Assembly: GCF_900176255.2 (NCBI RefSeq)
Contig: NZ_FXEG02000003.1
Span: 930,001-994,000 of the forward strand
Length of the DNA stretch: 64,000 bases
Reading direction: 5' to 3'
Source of the DNA: Mycobacterium ahvazicum
Lineage (GTDB): Bacteria > Actinomycetota > Actinomycetes > Mycobacteriales > Mycobacteriaceae
Numbering within the stretch: the stretch's first letter is position 1; the number at the start of each line of letters is the position of its first letter. Shown here in pieces: positions 34,387-42,805 of the stretch. Position numbers and translations under genes: made by a program. The notes beneath the pieces are model-generated. The model ran no database searches and was not told where the DNA came from. It saw only the letters and a list, made by a program, of their open reading frames with translations.

Positions 34387-36228
34387 TTACACGCCGCCAA
34401 ATCCGGGAATCGGCAAGCCCAGTCCAGGAATTCGCGGGATGGGCGGAATCGCCGGGATCGGCGGGACCCGGGGTGCGGGCGCCGGTATCGCGGGTATGGG
34501 CGGCGGCGCCGGAGCCTCGACGGGAGGTGGCGGCGGAGCCGCCGGGACCGGCGTGTCGACCGCCGCGGGCGGTGGCGGGTCCACGGCCGCAGGGGCCGGA
34601 GTATCCGCGGGAGCGGGAGCGTCGGCCGTCGGCGGCGGCGCGGCCGGTTGGGGTGCGGCCTGACCCGTCATCGGCGCCTGGCTCGGCGGGGCAGGTTGCG
34701 GCGCAGCACCGTTGGCAGACGGCGCGGTAGCCGGTGTCGTCTTCACACCCGGGTTCGGCGTTGTGGCGGGTTTGTCGTCGGACAGGCCGATCGCCAATGC
34801 GATGCCGACCAGCAGTACCGCCACGGCCGTGCCGATGACCACCATGCCCGGCACCCGCGACCAGGGAACCACCGGCGTCTTTTTCTCCCGGCGTGGCCGC
34901 CCGGGCTGTTCGAAGTTCAACGCCGGTCGCGCCGACGTATACCCCGACCCGCCAACATGATTCGGGATTTGCTCGGCCGCAGCGGGGGCAGCGGGCATCA
35001 TCCGCGACTCGTCGCCGGCCTCCGACCACGCCAGCGCGGGCATCAGCCTCGACACCGGCTCCGGGGCATCGGTCAGCGCGGACGGGCGCTCCTCGACCGC
35101 GACCGGTGCCGCTGGTGCCGCCGCCACGGCTGCCGCGGTCGCGCGGGATACCGACGGAGTCAGCAATGTCGCGCTGGTCTCCGCCGGCCCACGCGTCGCA
35201 CGCAACGCCCCACCGATGGCCGGGGCCAGGTGCGGTCGCGGCGTCGTCACGACCGGAACCCTCAAGTGACCGGAGAGCATCGTGGTTACCGCCGGGATGT
35301 TGGCGCCGCCGCCGACCGACACCACCGCGATCAGATCACGAATCCCGTTGCGCACCAACGTTTCATCCAGCACCGCAACGAAATTGGTCAGGGAGGTACG
35401 AATCGCGTCGTCGAGTTCGTTACGGGTGAGCCGGATTTCGCCGGGTATGCCCGGCAGCCCCTCGGCCAGGGTCGCGACCGTGGTCGACGAAAGTTGTTCC
35501 TTGGCAATGCGGCATCCGGTGCGCAGCCGGCTCAGCGGCCCGATCGCCGAGGTGCCGGACGGATCGAAGGAATCGGCGCTGGGCAGGTTGGCCAACACCG
35601 TGGTCAACAGCGCCTGATCGATCAGGTCACCGGAGAAGTCGAGGTGCCGCACGGTCGGGGCAATCGGCTGATAGTCACCGGCGGCGTCCATCAGCGTGAT
35701 GCTGCTGCCGCTGCCGCCGAAGTCGCATACCGCGACGGTGCCGCGCGCCGGGATGCCGGGGTTGGCCCGCGCCGCGAACAGCGTCGCGGCGGCATCGGGG
35801 ATCAACGTCAGCGGCCGCTCGCGGTTTGCCCATTCGGGCACCCGGCTCAGCGCGGAACCCAGCGCGTCGACGGCGTTCGATCCCCAGTGCGCGGGGTGGG
35901 TCACCGCGACGTTTTCCGGAAGGCCGGCGCCATTGGTGGCGGCGTACGCCAGGGCACGCAATCCGTCGGCGGCCAAGACATCGCTGCGGTGCACGGAGCC
36001 GTCGGCCGCCACGATGCCGATCGGGTCGCCGACGCGATCGACGAAGTCGGTGATCACCAGGCCCGGCTGGTCCAGCCGCGGATTCTCCGACGGCACCCCG
36101 ATCTCGGGCAGGCGCTCGCGGAACAGCGTCATGACAGGCTTGCGCGTGATGGCCTGGTCGGCGGTGACCGCGGCGAAGTTGGTGGCACCAATCGAGAGCC
36201 CCAGCGCGGGCGTAGCTCCGTCTGACAT
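34387..36228 (-). CDS. Hsp70-like ATPase fold protein with membrane span and proline-rich exported tail (Rv2264c-like)
   Basis: A 613-residue protein. Residues 1-345 form an actin/Hsp70 nucleotide-binding fold (ALGLSIGATNFAAVT, FGGSGSSITLMDA, VSVGGGANIPAVTTML), without an Hsp70 substrate-binding domain. A linker, one membrane span near 455-480 (GMVVIGTAVAVLLVGIALAI) and a Pro/Ala-rich outer tail ending GLPIPGFGGV follow. This layout matches Rv2264c. The role is unknown; coupling a cytosolic ATPase to an exported Pro-rich segment suggests an envelope function. Confidence 0.82.
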   Translation of the reverse strand: MSDGATPALGLSIGATNFAAVTADQAITRKPVMTLFRERLPEIGVPSENPRLDQPGLVITDFVDRVGDPIGIVAADGSVHRSDVLAADGLRALAYAATNGAGLPENVAVTHPAHWGSNAVDALGSALSRVPEWANRERPLTLIPDAAATLFAARANPGIPARGTVAVCDFGGSGSSITLMDAAGDYQPIAPTVRHLDFSGDLIDQALLTTVLANLPSADSFDPSGTSAIGPLSRLRTGCRIAKEQLSSTTVATLAEGLPGIPGEIRLTRNELDDAIRTSLTNFVAVLDETLVRNGIRDLIAVVSVGGGANIPAVTTMLSGHLRVPVVTTPRPHLAPAIGGALRATRGPAETSATLLTPSVSRATAAAVAAAPAAPVAVEERPSALTDAPEPVSRLMPALAWSEAGDESRMMPAAPAAAEQIPNHVGGSGYTSARPALNFEQPGRPRREKKTPVVPWSRVPGMVVIGTAVAVLLVGIALAIGLSDDKPATTPNPGVKTTPATAPSANGAAPQPAPPSQAPMTGQAAPQPAAPPPTADAPAPADTPAPAAVDPPPPAAVDTPVPAAPPPPPVEAPAPPPIPAIPAPAPRVPPIPAIPPIPRIPGLGLPIPGFGGV

Positions 36229-36287
36229 GGTCCCAATCCCCGTTATCGAGCGGTATGCCCCCGCATCCGCCTACCCCGATTTTGACG

Positions 36288-36336
36288 GTTATACCTATAG
36301 CCAATCTCTGCGTTGGCTATGCGTGAGCTGTATAAC
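36288..36336. promoter_or_regulatory. Nested A/T-rich inverted repeats upstream of the Hsp70-like gene
   Basis: Outer GTTATAC (36288-36294) with GTATAAC (36330-36336); inner ATAGCCAA (36297-36304) with TTGGCTAT (36313-36320). All arms are perfect. It lies 60 bp upstream of the Hsp70-like ATG (36228) and 25 bp after the end of the preceding same-strand gene (36362). The A/T-rich arms include a -10-like TATAAC on the minus strand, so operator/promoter is favoured over terminator. Confidence 0.5.
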
Positions 36337-36361
36337 GTCTCGGCTCAGTCTAAAGCCCTGG

Positions 36362-37447
36362 TCACCGTATGTTGCCGGTTCCCGCGATAAGCGGAAGATC
36401 CAGCGGCGTGACCCAGCCGGGGCGCAGATCGTTGACCGCCGGCACCGCATTCAATGCCCGCAGTCCGGTCGCCAGGCACCCGGCCGCGGCGGCGTCGCGG
36501 CCGGAGCCGTCGGTGAACCGGAACGCGGTCTCCTGGAAGATGCTCGGGGTTCCTTCGATGTCCACGCGGTAGACGTCGTTGTCGTGACCGGTCGGCCAGT
36601 CGGGCGCGGCGTCGAGTCCGATGCGGTTGACGTGCTCGAGCTGGATGCGAGTCTCGCCCTTGTAGACGCCGCTGATGGTGAACCGGACGGCGGCGACGTG
36701 CCCGGGCTTGATGACGCCCCGCGCGGAGTTCCGTTCGGTCGGAGTCACCCACTTGTCCCAGGTGGTGGTGATCTCGTCGAGCATGATCCCGGCGGCGTGC
36801 GCGATCATCGGGACGGTCGCGCCCCAGGCGAAGATCAGCATGTCGCGGTCTTCGAGCATCGGCTTGAATTCGGGCTCGCGGCCGATGCCCATCTCGAACT
36901 CGTAGTCACCCTCGTAGTTGGTGTAGTCCAGCAGCTCGGATGCCCGCACCTTGCGGATCTCCGATGTCAGGCCCATCAGCGTCATCGGGAACAGGTCGTT
37001 GGCGAATCCGGGGTCGATGCCGGTGGTGAAGCAGGACGACTCACCCAGCTCACAGGCCTCGGTGATGGGCTCGATCCAGTTCGGCGGGTTCAGGTGCATC
37101 GTCGGCCACACCCATGGCGTCATGGCCGTCGAGCACACGTCGATGCCGGCGCGCAGGAAGCTGGTGATCAGCTTGATGTTCTCTTTGGCGTGCATCGCCG
37201 TCGGGCCGTAGTGCACCAGCGCGTCGGGCTTCAGCGCGATCAGCGCGTCCATGTCGTCGGTGGCCAGAACGCCCACCTTCTCCGACATCCCGCAGATGTC
37301 GCCGACGTCGCGGCCGACCTTGTCCGGATTGCTGACGCCGACGCCCACCAACTCAAACAGCGGGTGCTTGACGATCTCGGGGATCACCATCCTGCCCACG
37401 AAGCCGGTTCCAAACACCACCACGCGCTTTGAGCTGCTTATCGACAT
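36362..37447 (-). CDS. NAD(P)-dependent dehydrogenase of the DapB-N/diaminopentanoate dehydrogenase type
   Basis: A 361-residue Rossmann-fold protein. N-terminal cofactor motif VVVFGTGFVGRMVIPEIVKH is followed by ELVGVGVSNPDKVGRDVGDI; the dihydrodipicolinate-reductase-like C-terminal domain contains FTTGIDPGFANDLFPMTLMG. Members of this group are common in mycobacteria and their substrates are unproven. ATG 37447 has GGAAGG upstream and is preferred to a GTG/ATG at 37465. Divergent from the MFS gene with 92 bp between. Confidence 0.75.
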   Translation of the reverse strand: MSISSSKRVVVFGTGFVGRMVIPEIVKHPLFELVGVGVSNPDKVGRDVGDICGMSEKVGVLATDDMDALIALKPDALVHYGPTAMHAKENIKLITSFLRAGIDVCSTAMTPWVWPTMHLNPPNWIEPITEACELGESSCFTTGIDPGFANDLFPMTLMGLTSEIRKVRASELLDYTNYEGDYEFEMGIGREPEFKPMLEDRDMLIFAWGATVPMIAHAAGIMLDEITTTWDKWVTPTERNSARGVIKPGHVAAVRFTISGVYKGETRIQLEHVNRIGLDAAPDWPTGHDNDVYRVDIEGTPSIFQETAFRFTDGSGRDAAAAGCLATGLRALNAVPAVNDLRPGWVTPLDLPLIAGTGNIR

Positions 37448-37539
37448 ACCCAACCTTCCGGTCACCAGCCCCCCGCTTCACATTAAGTGGGCGACAGGTG
37501 TGGCACCTAACATCTGACTGTGCGAACAGGGATGCCGCG

Positions 37540-38742
37540 ATGAGTCGCCCCGACGCCGCTATTAGTAAGGGCCCGGTCTGGCTCACCCGGAATGTGTGGG
37601 TGCTGTCGCTGGTGTCACTGCTGCAAGACGCCGCGAGCGAGTTGCTTTACCCGCTGCTGCCGATTTACTTGACGACCGTTTTGGGGGCGCCACCGTCGGT
37701 GGTCGGGGCGGTGGAAGGCGCCGCGGAGGGCGCCGCGTCGATCACCAAGCTGGTGTCGGGCCCGTTGGGCGACCGCTTTTCCCGCCGGCCGCTGATTGCG
37801 ACCGGATACGGAATGGCGGCGCTCGGCAAGGTCTTCGTCGCCGTCGCCAGCGCGTGGCCCGGCGTGCTGCTCGGACGGGTTGTCGACCGATTGGGCAAGG
37901 GACTGCGGGGTGCGCCACGCGATGCACTGCTGATCGACGGAATCGATGCCGCCCAGCGTGGCCGGGTGTTCGGGTTCCACCGCGCGTGGGACACGCTCGG
38001 CGCGGTCATCGGGCCGTTGCTCGGGCTGGCCGGATATGAGCTGTTTCATCACCGGATCGGTCCGGTGCTCTATCTGGCGGTGATCCCCGCTGTGCTCAGC
38101 GTGCTGGTCATCGCCTGGGTTCGGGAACGACCGCGAGAGGTGCGGCGAGGCACCGGCGTTCGTGTGTTCGCCGAGACCCGGCTGCTGCCCCGCCGGTACT
38201 GGGCGGTGGTTTCGTTTCTGGTGGTGTTCAGCCTCGCCAACTTCCCTGACGCGCTACTTCTGTTGCGGCTCAAGGAGATCGGCTTCTCGGTGGCCGATGT
38301 CATCCTGGCCTACGTCGGCTACAACCTGGTCTACGCGGTGGCCAGCTTCCCGGCCGGGTGGCTGGCGGACCGTTTCGGTCGTTCGGTCGTCTACGCTGCC
38401 GGTCTGGTGTTCTTCGCGATCGGGTATATCGGTCTGGGCATCACCGCCGACGCGGCGCTCGCGTCGGCCCTGATCGTCGCGTACGGGATGTTCACCGCCT
38501 GCTATGACGGCGTCGCGAAGGCCTGGATATCGACACTCGTCGGGGAATCCCTGCAATCGAGCGCCCAGGGCGTCTTCCAGGGGCTCAGCGGGTGTGCGGT
38601 GCTGGCGGCGGGCCTGTGGGCCGGCTTCTTGTGGGGCGCCGACGGTCGGCTGCCGTTGCTGATCTCGGGTGGGGTCGGGGCGGCGTGCGCTGTTGTTCTG
38701 CTGGGCGCCCTGGCGGTTCGCCGCATCGGCCGGGTCTCCTGA
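37540..38742 (+). CDS. MFS transporter (Rv2265-like)
   Basis: A 400-residue integral membrane protein with about twelve hydrophobic spans. The MFS loop 2-3 motif appears as GPLGDRFSRRPLIATGYG, and the second-half counterpart as GWLADRFGRSVVYAAG. RVVDRLGKGLRGAPRDALL is a conserved cytoplasmic loop of this MFS subgroup. ATG 37540 starts MSRPDAAISKGPVWL, after AGGGA. Substrate unknown. It corresponds to Rv2265, just before the cyp124 region. Confidence 0.85.
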   Translation: MSRPDAAISKGPVWLTRNVWVLSLVSLLQDAASELLYPLLPIYLTTVLGAPPSVVGAVEGAAEGAASITKLVSGPLGDRFSRRPLIATGYGMAALGKVFVAVASAWPGVLLGRVVDRLGKGLRGAPRDALLIDGIDAAQRGRVFGFHRAWDTLGAVIGPLLGLAGYELFHHRIGPVLYLAVIPAVLSVLVIAWVRERPREVRRGTGVRVFAETRLLPRRYWAVVSFLVVFSLANFPDALLLLRLKEIGFSVADVILAYVGYNLVYAVASFPAGWLADRFGRSVVYAAGLVFFAIGYIGLGITADAALASALIVAYGMFTACYDGVAKAWISTLVGESLQSSAQGVFQGLSGCAVLAAGLWAGFLWGADGRLPLLISGGVGAACAVVLLGALAVRRIGRVS

Positions 38743-38789
38743 CAGCGTCTGACGCCAACCGCTTCCCTACCGTCGCCGGTGGTGACACG

Positions 38790-39146
38790 ATGCAATTCAT
38801 GAGAACGCACCTCGCCGCACCGTCGATGCTGCTGGCTGTCGGTTTCGGGTTCGCGAACGCCTGCGGCGTCGCGCACGCCATTCCGCAGATGCCCCAGGTC
38901 CGTTACGAGGTCAATGGCCCGGCGGTCGCGCAGTTCATCTACTACCAAACCGACACCGGGCAGTTGCATCAGGTGAACGCGCCGCTGCCCTGGTCCACCG
39001 AGTTCACCGCGTTCGGCGGGCAGGTGTTCGCGATCAGCGCGCAGGGGCCGGGCCCCATCTCCTGCAAGATTTTGATGGACGGCAACGTGGTCAGCGCCGC
39101 GACGGCGACGACGGGCGTTCCCGCGAGAACCGTCTGCACGCACTGA
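38790..39146 (+). CDS. Secreted MmpS-like small protein
   Basis: A 118-residue exported protein: signal peptide (MLLAVGFGFANACGVAHA) then about 88 residues with the MmpS beta-fold pattern VRYEVNGPAV, YYQTDTGQ, LPWSTEFTAFG and ISCKILMDGNVV, with two Cys (ISCK and TVCTH) likely paired. MmpS proteins assist MmpL lipid exporters but normally carry an N-terminal membrane anchor; no mmpL gene is nearby. ATG 38790 or 38799 can start the gene. Confidence 0.7.
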   Translation: MQFMRTHLAAPSMLLAVGFGFANACGVAHAIPQMPQVRYEVNGPAVAQFIYYQTDTGQLHQVNAPLPWSTEFTAFGGQVFAISAQGPGPISCKILMDGNVVSAATATTGVPARTVCTH

Positions 39147-39209
39147 TCCGGGTCTAGGCTCCGCAGTGTCAGCTCTTGATACCCCTTTCAACGTCGAAGG
39201 GAAGGCCAC

Positions 39210-40505
39210 GTGAGTACCGAAACCGGTATTGCGTCGCGACCGAATGGAACACCCCCGCCCGAACTCCCGCTCGCCGATGTCCAGCTCGAGTCGCTCGATT
39301 TCTGGGTGCGCAACGACGACCTGCGCGACGCGGCTTTCGCCACCTTGCGCCGGGAAGCCCCGATCTCGTTTTGGTCGCCGATTCAGTACGAGGGATTCGA
39401 GACCGGCAATGGGTATTGGGCGCTGACCAAGCTCGACGACGTCCACTTCGCCAGCCGCCATCCCGACATCTTCAGCTCCGCCAGCGGCATCACGATCAAC
39501 GACCAGACACCGGAATTGGCCGAGTATTTCGGCTCGATGATCGTGATGGACGACCCGCGACACCAGCGGCTGCGCTCGATCGTCAGCCGGGCGTTCACAC
39601 CGAAAGTCGTTGCCCGCATTGAGGCTTCGGTGAAGGCGCGGGCCCACCGCTTGGTCACCTCACTGACCGCCAACCATCCCGACGGCCAGGCCGACCTCGT
39701 CGCGGAGCTGGCAGGGCCACTGCCGCTGCAGGTCATCTGCGACATGATGGGCATCCCGGAAGAGGACCATCAGCGAATCTTCCACTGGACCAACGTGATT
39801 CTCGGGTTCGGCGACCCCGATCTGACTTTGGATTTCGAAGAGTTCATGCAGGTGTCGATGGACATCGGCGCCTATGCGACCGCGATGGCCGACGACCGCC
39901 GGTCCAACCACCACGACGACCTGACCACGGCGCTGGTGGAGGCCGAGGTCGACGGCGATCGGCTTACCTCCCAGGAGATCGCGTCGTTCTTCATCCTGCT
40001 GGTAGTGGCGGGCAACGAAACCACCCGCAATGCGATCAGCCATGGCGTGCTGGCCCTGTCGCGCTTTCCCGAGCAACGGGAGAAGTGGTGGTCCGACTTC
40101 GAGGCCCTGACGCCCACCGCGGTCGAGGAGATCGTGCGGTGGGCCTCCCCGGTGATCTACATGCGCCGCACCCTGACCCGCGACTTCGAGTTGAGCGGCG
40201 TCAAGATGGCCGAAGGCGACAAGGTCGCGCTGTACTACAACTCGGCCAATCGCGACGAGTCGCGGTTCGACAACCCGTGGGCTTTCGATGTCGCGCGCAA
40301 CCCCAATCCGCATCTGGGCTTCGGCGGCGGCGGCGCACATTTCTGCTTGGGCGCCAACCTGGCTCGTCGCGAGATCCGGGTCGTCTTCGACGAACTGCGC
40401 CGCGAAATCCCCGACGTCACGGTGACCGGCAAGCCAGCGCGGTTGCTGTCCCAATTCATTCACGGGATCAAGACGCTGCCGGTGTCCTGGACTACCCCGG
40501 GCTAG
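39210..40505 (+). CDS. cyp124: CYP124, cytochrome P450 methyl-branched lipid omega-hydroxylase
   Basis: A 431-residue P450. Heme ligand Cys379 sits in FGGGGAHFCLGANLARR, the I-helix motif is VAGNETTRNAIS, and the K-helix ExxR is EEIVR. N-terminal NGTPPPE and the overall sequence closely follow M. tuberculosis CYP124 (Rv2266), which omega-hydroxylates methyl-branched fatty acids, phytanic acid and cholesterol side chains. GTG 39210 follows GAAGGGAAGG. The stf3-cyp128 genes that follow cyp124 in M. tuberculosis are not present here. Confidence 0.94.
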   Translation: MSTETGIASRPNGTPPPELPLADVQLESLDFWVRNDDLRDAAFATLRREAPISFWSPIQYEGFETGNGYWALTKLDDVHFASRHPDIFSSASGITINDQTPELAEYFGSMIVMDDPRHQRLRSIVSRAFTPKVVARIEASVKARAHRLVTSLTANHPDGQADLVAELAGPLPLQVICDMMGIPEEDHQRIFHWTNVILGFGDPDLTLDFEEFMQVSMDIGAYATAMADDRRSNHHDDLTTALVEAEVDGDRLTSQEIASFFILLVVAGNETTRNAISHGVLALSRFPEQREKWWSDFEALTPTAVEEIVRWASPVIYMRRTLTRDFELSGVKMAEGDKVALYYNSANRDESRFDNPWAFDVARNPNPHLGFGGGGAHFCLGANLARREIRVVFDELRREIPDVTVTGKPARLLSQFIHGIKTLPVSWTTPG

Positions 40506-40577
40506 GGCCTCCGAAGCCACGCCGGAAGCCACAGCGCTCGCGATATCAGCAGCACCGCCCGGGATTACGCTGGCCGG

Positions 40578-41162
40578 ATGACAGCCCCCGCGTTTCCCGC
40601 CCCCGAAGTGCTGGCCGCACGCCAGAAACTCGTGCTCGACCACTTCCACGACGAGGTCCGCCAGGACTGGGACGACGTGCTGGCGACCTTCCCACACCCC
40701 CACTACGAGCTGATCCCGCAGCTGGTCGTCCACGACGGACACGACGCGGTGCGTGGCTACTACAACTACACGCGCACCGCGTTCCCCGATCAGGACCACG
40801 AAATCATCGCGCTGCGGCACAGTGCCGACGCGGTGATCGTCGAGTTCTGGTTGATGGGCACCCATCGTGGTTTCCTCGGCAAGGTTCCGCCCACCGGCAG
40901 CCGCTTCCGGGTCCGCATGAACGCCTACTTCGTCTTCGACGACACCGAAACGCTTGTCTGCGAACGCATTTACTTCGACACGCTGACGATGATCAAACAG
41001 CTCCTCGGCGGGCTGGACATGAAGAAGCCGGCGAACTGGCTACTGGCCGCACGCGCGGTGCGGGGCCTGTTATCGATGGCTTCGGAGAAACCGGACCCGG
41101 CGCTGACCAATACCGTACCGCCGGCGTTCACCGTTCAAGACGGCCACCAGACGCCCAGCTGA
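40578..41162 (+). CDS. SnoaL-like/ester cyclase family protein
   Basis: A 194-residue protein of the NTF2-like SnoaL superfamily: WDDVLATFPHPHYELIP, then GYYNYTRTAFPDQDHEI and FWLMGTHRGFLGKVPPTG. It may act as a small isomerase or cyclase, or have no catalytic role. ATG 40578 is the natural start. Its last 28 bases overlap the convergent haloacid dehalogenase-type gene. Function in this organism unknown. Confidence 0.72.
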   Translation: MTAPAFPAPEVLAARQKLVLDHFHDEVRQDWDDVLATFPHPHYELIPQLVVHDGHDAVRGYYNYTRTAFPDQDHEIIALRHSADAVIVEFWLMGTHRGFLGKVPPTGSRFRVRMNAYFVFDDTETLVCERIYFDTLTMIKQLLGGLDMKKPANWLLAARAVRGLLSMASEKPDPALTNTVPPAFTVQDGHQTPS

Positions 41163-41860
41163 TCGGCGAGGTCGAGGAAGTCCGAGGCGTTGATGTCGAA
41201 CTCGTCCGAATACTCCACGTCGGGATCGCCGTCGGCGCCGAATTCCAGCGGACGCGCGATGAACGCCGTGCGAAAACCGAGTTCGGCCGCCGCGCGGAGG
41301 TCGTATTTATGGCTGGCCACCATCATGATCTCGGCCGGTTCCAGGCCCAGGTAGGTCGCCGCCATCCGATAGATCGCCGGGTCCGGCTTGAAAACCCCCG
41401 CCATCTCGGCGGCGAAGATCGCATCCCACGGCAATCGCGCACGCTTGGAGATATTGATGACGGCGGACACGTCGGCGTTCGACAGCGTCGCCAAGGTGAA
41501 GTCGCTCTTCAGCCAGGAGAGCCCGGGTGCGACATCCGGCCAGGGCTCGAGTCGTTGCCAGGCCAGGGTGAGTTCCTCGCGCTCGGCATCGGTGAAGCCG
41601 TCGATGCCGCACTCGGCCAGCAGGGTGTCCAGCGCGGCGCGGTATACCGAGTGCACCGAAACCCATCCACTCTGGCTGCTGCGCGCAGCCTCGAGCGTGG
41701 CGAAGTAGCCTGCCCGCCAACGCCGGACCAGGTCGGGCCAATCGAGCTCCGGGTGACGTCCCGCGCTGATCCGGTGCGCCTCGTCGCAGACGGTCGAATG
41801 GAAATCCGTCGCGGTGCCCTGCACGTCGAACAACAACGCCTTAACCACAACCTTCATCAT
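41135..41860 (-). CDS. HAD superfamily hydrolase, haloacid dehalogenase type II-like
   Basis: A 241-residue HAD protein. Motif I is KALLFDVQGTATDF with Asp12 as the nucleophile, motif II is LATLSNADVS, motif III Lys is in GVFKPDPAIYRMA, and motif IV is MMVASHKYDLRAAAELGF, the layout of L-2-haloacid dehalogenases. The second motif I residue is not the usual Phe-Gly (VQG), so the substrate is uncertain. The 3' end overlaps the SnoaL-like gene by 28 bp in antisense. Confidence 0.82.
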   Translation of the reverse strand: MMKVVVKALLFDVQGTATDFHSTVCDEAHRISAGRHPELDWPDLVRRWRAGYFATLEAARSSQSGWVSVHSVYRAALDTLLAECGIDGFTDAEREELTLAWQRLEPWPDVAPGLSWLKSDFTLATLSNADVSAVINISKRARLPWDAIFAAEMAGVFKPDPAIYRMAATYLGLEPAEIMMVASHKYDLRAAAELGFRTAFIARPLEFGADGDPDVEYSDEFDINASDFLDLADQLGVWWPS

Positions 41861-41955
41861 GCAACGGCGCGGCAGAAGGCGCGCTGGTCAGCAACGCGGT
41901 TAGTTAAAATCATGGGTAAAGAAATGCTTGTTCCCATATCTCCTGCGAGGTAGCC

Positions 41956-42333
41956 GTGTCCGACAAGGCCATCACCGAGCGTCACCTGGACAGCACGGAA
42001 GAGCCCGACTACCGGTTCACCATGGCCAACGAACGGACCTTTCTGGCCTGGCAGCGCACCGCGCTGGGGCTGCTCGCGGCGGCGGTCGCCCTGGTGCAGC
42101 TCGTTCCGGAGATGACGGTGCCGGGTGCCCGCCGCCTGCTCGGCCTCGCCCTCGTGGTGCTAGCGATCCTCACCAGCGGGATGGGGCTGTTGCGCTGGCA
42201 GCAGGCGGATCATGCCATGCGCCGCGGCGACCCCCTGCCCCGTCATCCGTCGCCGGCCTACCTCGCGGTCGGTCTCAGCCTGGTCGGGGTCGTCGCACTC
42301 GGGTTGGTCGTTCTGAAGGTCGTCTCGGGTTGA
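41956..42333 (+). CDS. DUF202 membrane protein (Rv2272-like)
   Basis: A 125-residue protein with three predicted spans. The DUF202 signature ANERTFLAWQRTALGLLAAA lies at about 25-44, followed by ARRLLGLALVVLAILTSGMG and a C-terminal span (YLAVGLSLVGVVALGLVVL). DUF202 proteins are small bacterial membrane proteins of unknown function. GTG 41956 is preceded by GCGAGG. Its TGA overlaps the TTG start of the next gene, forming a coupled pair equal to Rv2272-Rv2273. Confidence 0.83.
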   Translation: MSDKAITERHLDSTEEPDYRFTMANERTFLAWQRTALGLLAAAVALVQLVPEMTVPGARRLLGLALVVLAILTSGMGLLRWQQADHAMRRGDPLPRHPSPAYLAVGLSLVGVVALGLVVLKVVSG

Positions 42334-42656
42334 CGGCGGCGCACGGCAATCCGGTCCGCGGGCTACAGGCCGAACGCACCACGCTTGCCTGGTCCCGAAC
42401 ATCGTTCGCGTTCCTGGCCAACGGCGTGCTGCTGGCCGTCAGGGAAATCCACGGTGCCCGGGGATGGCTGCCGTTGATCCCGGCGGGTGTGGCTCTGCTA
42501 GCGGCAATGTGTACCTACCTGATCGCGTTCCGGCGCCAGGCGATCCTGCAGCGCCGACCGCTCCCGGCCGACATCAGCCCTCGTCGCCCCGTGTACGTCA
42601 TCGGAATCGCCACGCTGCTGCTCATCGTCATGGCCACGGCCGCGCAGCTGGTGTAA
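42330..42656 (+). CDS. Second DUF202 membrane protein (Rv2273-like)
   Basis: A 108-residue three-span membrane protein with the same family motif in a shorter form: LQAERTTLAWSRTSFAFLAN, then PLIPAGVALLAAMCTYLIAF and VIGIATLLLIVMATAAQLV. TTG 42330 overlaps the previous TGA (TTGA). The two DUF202 proteins probably work as a hetero-oligomer. The frame is open farther upstream, within the first gene, but without homology. Confidence 0.78.
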   Translation: MTAAHGNPVRGLQAERTTLAWSRTSFAFLANGVLLAVREIHGARGWLPLIPAGVALLAAMCTYLIAFRRQAILQRRPLPADISPRRPVYVIGIATLLLIVMATAAQLV

Positions 42657-42755
42657 GCGGTTTCACCCGCCCTTTGCGTTCACCATGACCAAACCTGCTG
42701 TTTACCATAACTTTTCGGTGCGCCCCTGCGGATGCGGCTTGGCTGAATAGCTCCT

Positions 42756-42761
42756 TACAAT
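42756..42761 (+). promoter_or_regulatory. Candidate -10 box of the acyltransferase gene
   Basis: TACAAT at 42756-42761 would start transcription near 42768, about 38 nt before the ATG at 42806, where GGGAGG sits. No convincing -35 box is seen. Confidence 0.3.
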
Positions 42762-42805
42762 CGGCGTGCCGCTGGGATCCAATGCAATGTATCGGGAGGC
42801 AGGAC

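Noticed and set aside
42330..42656. Fusion of the two DUF202 genes
   Set aside because: The stop at 42331-42333 separates them and the second frame differs from the first; the TTGA overlap indicates two coupled genes.
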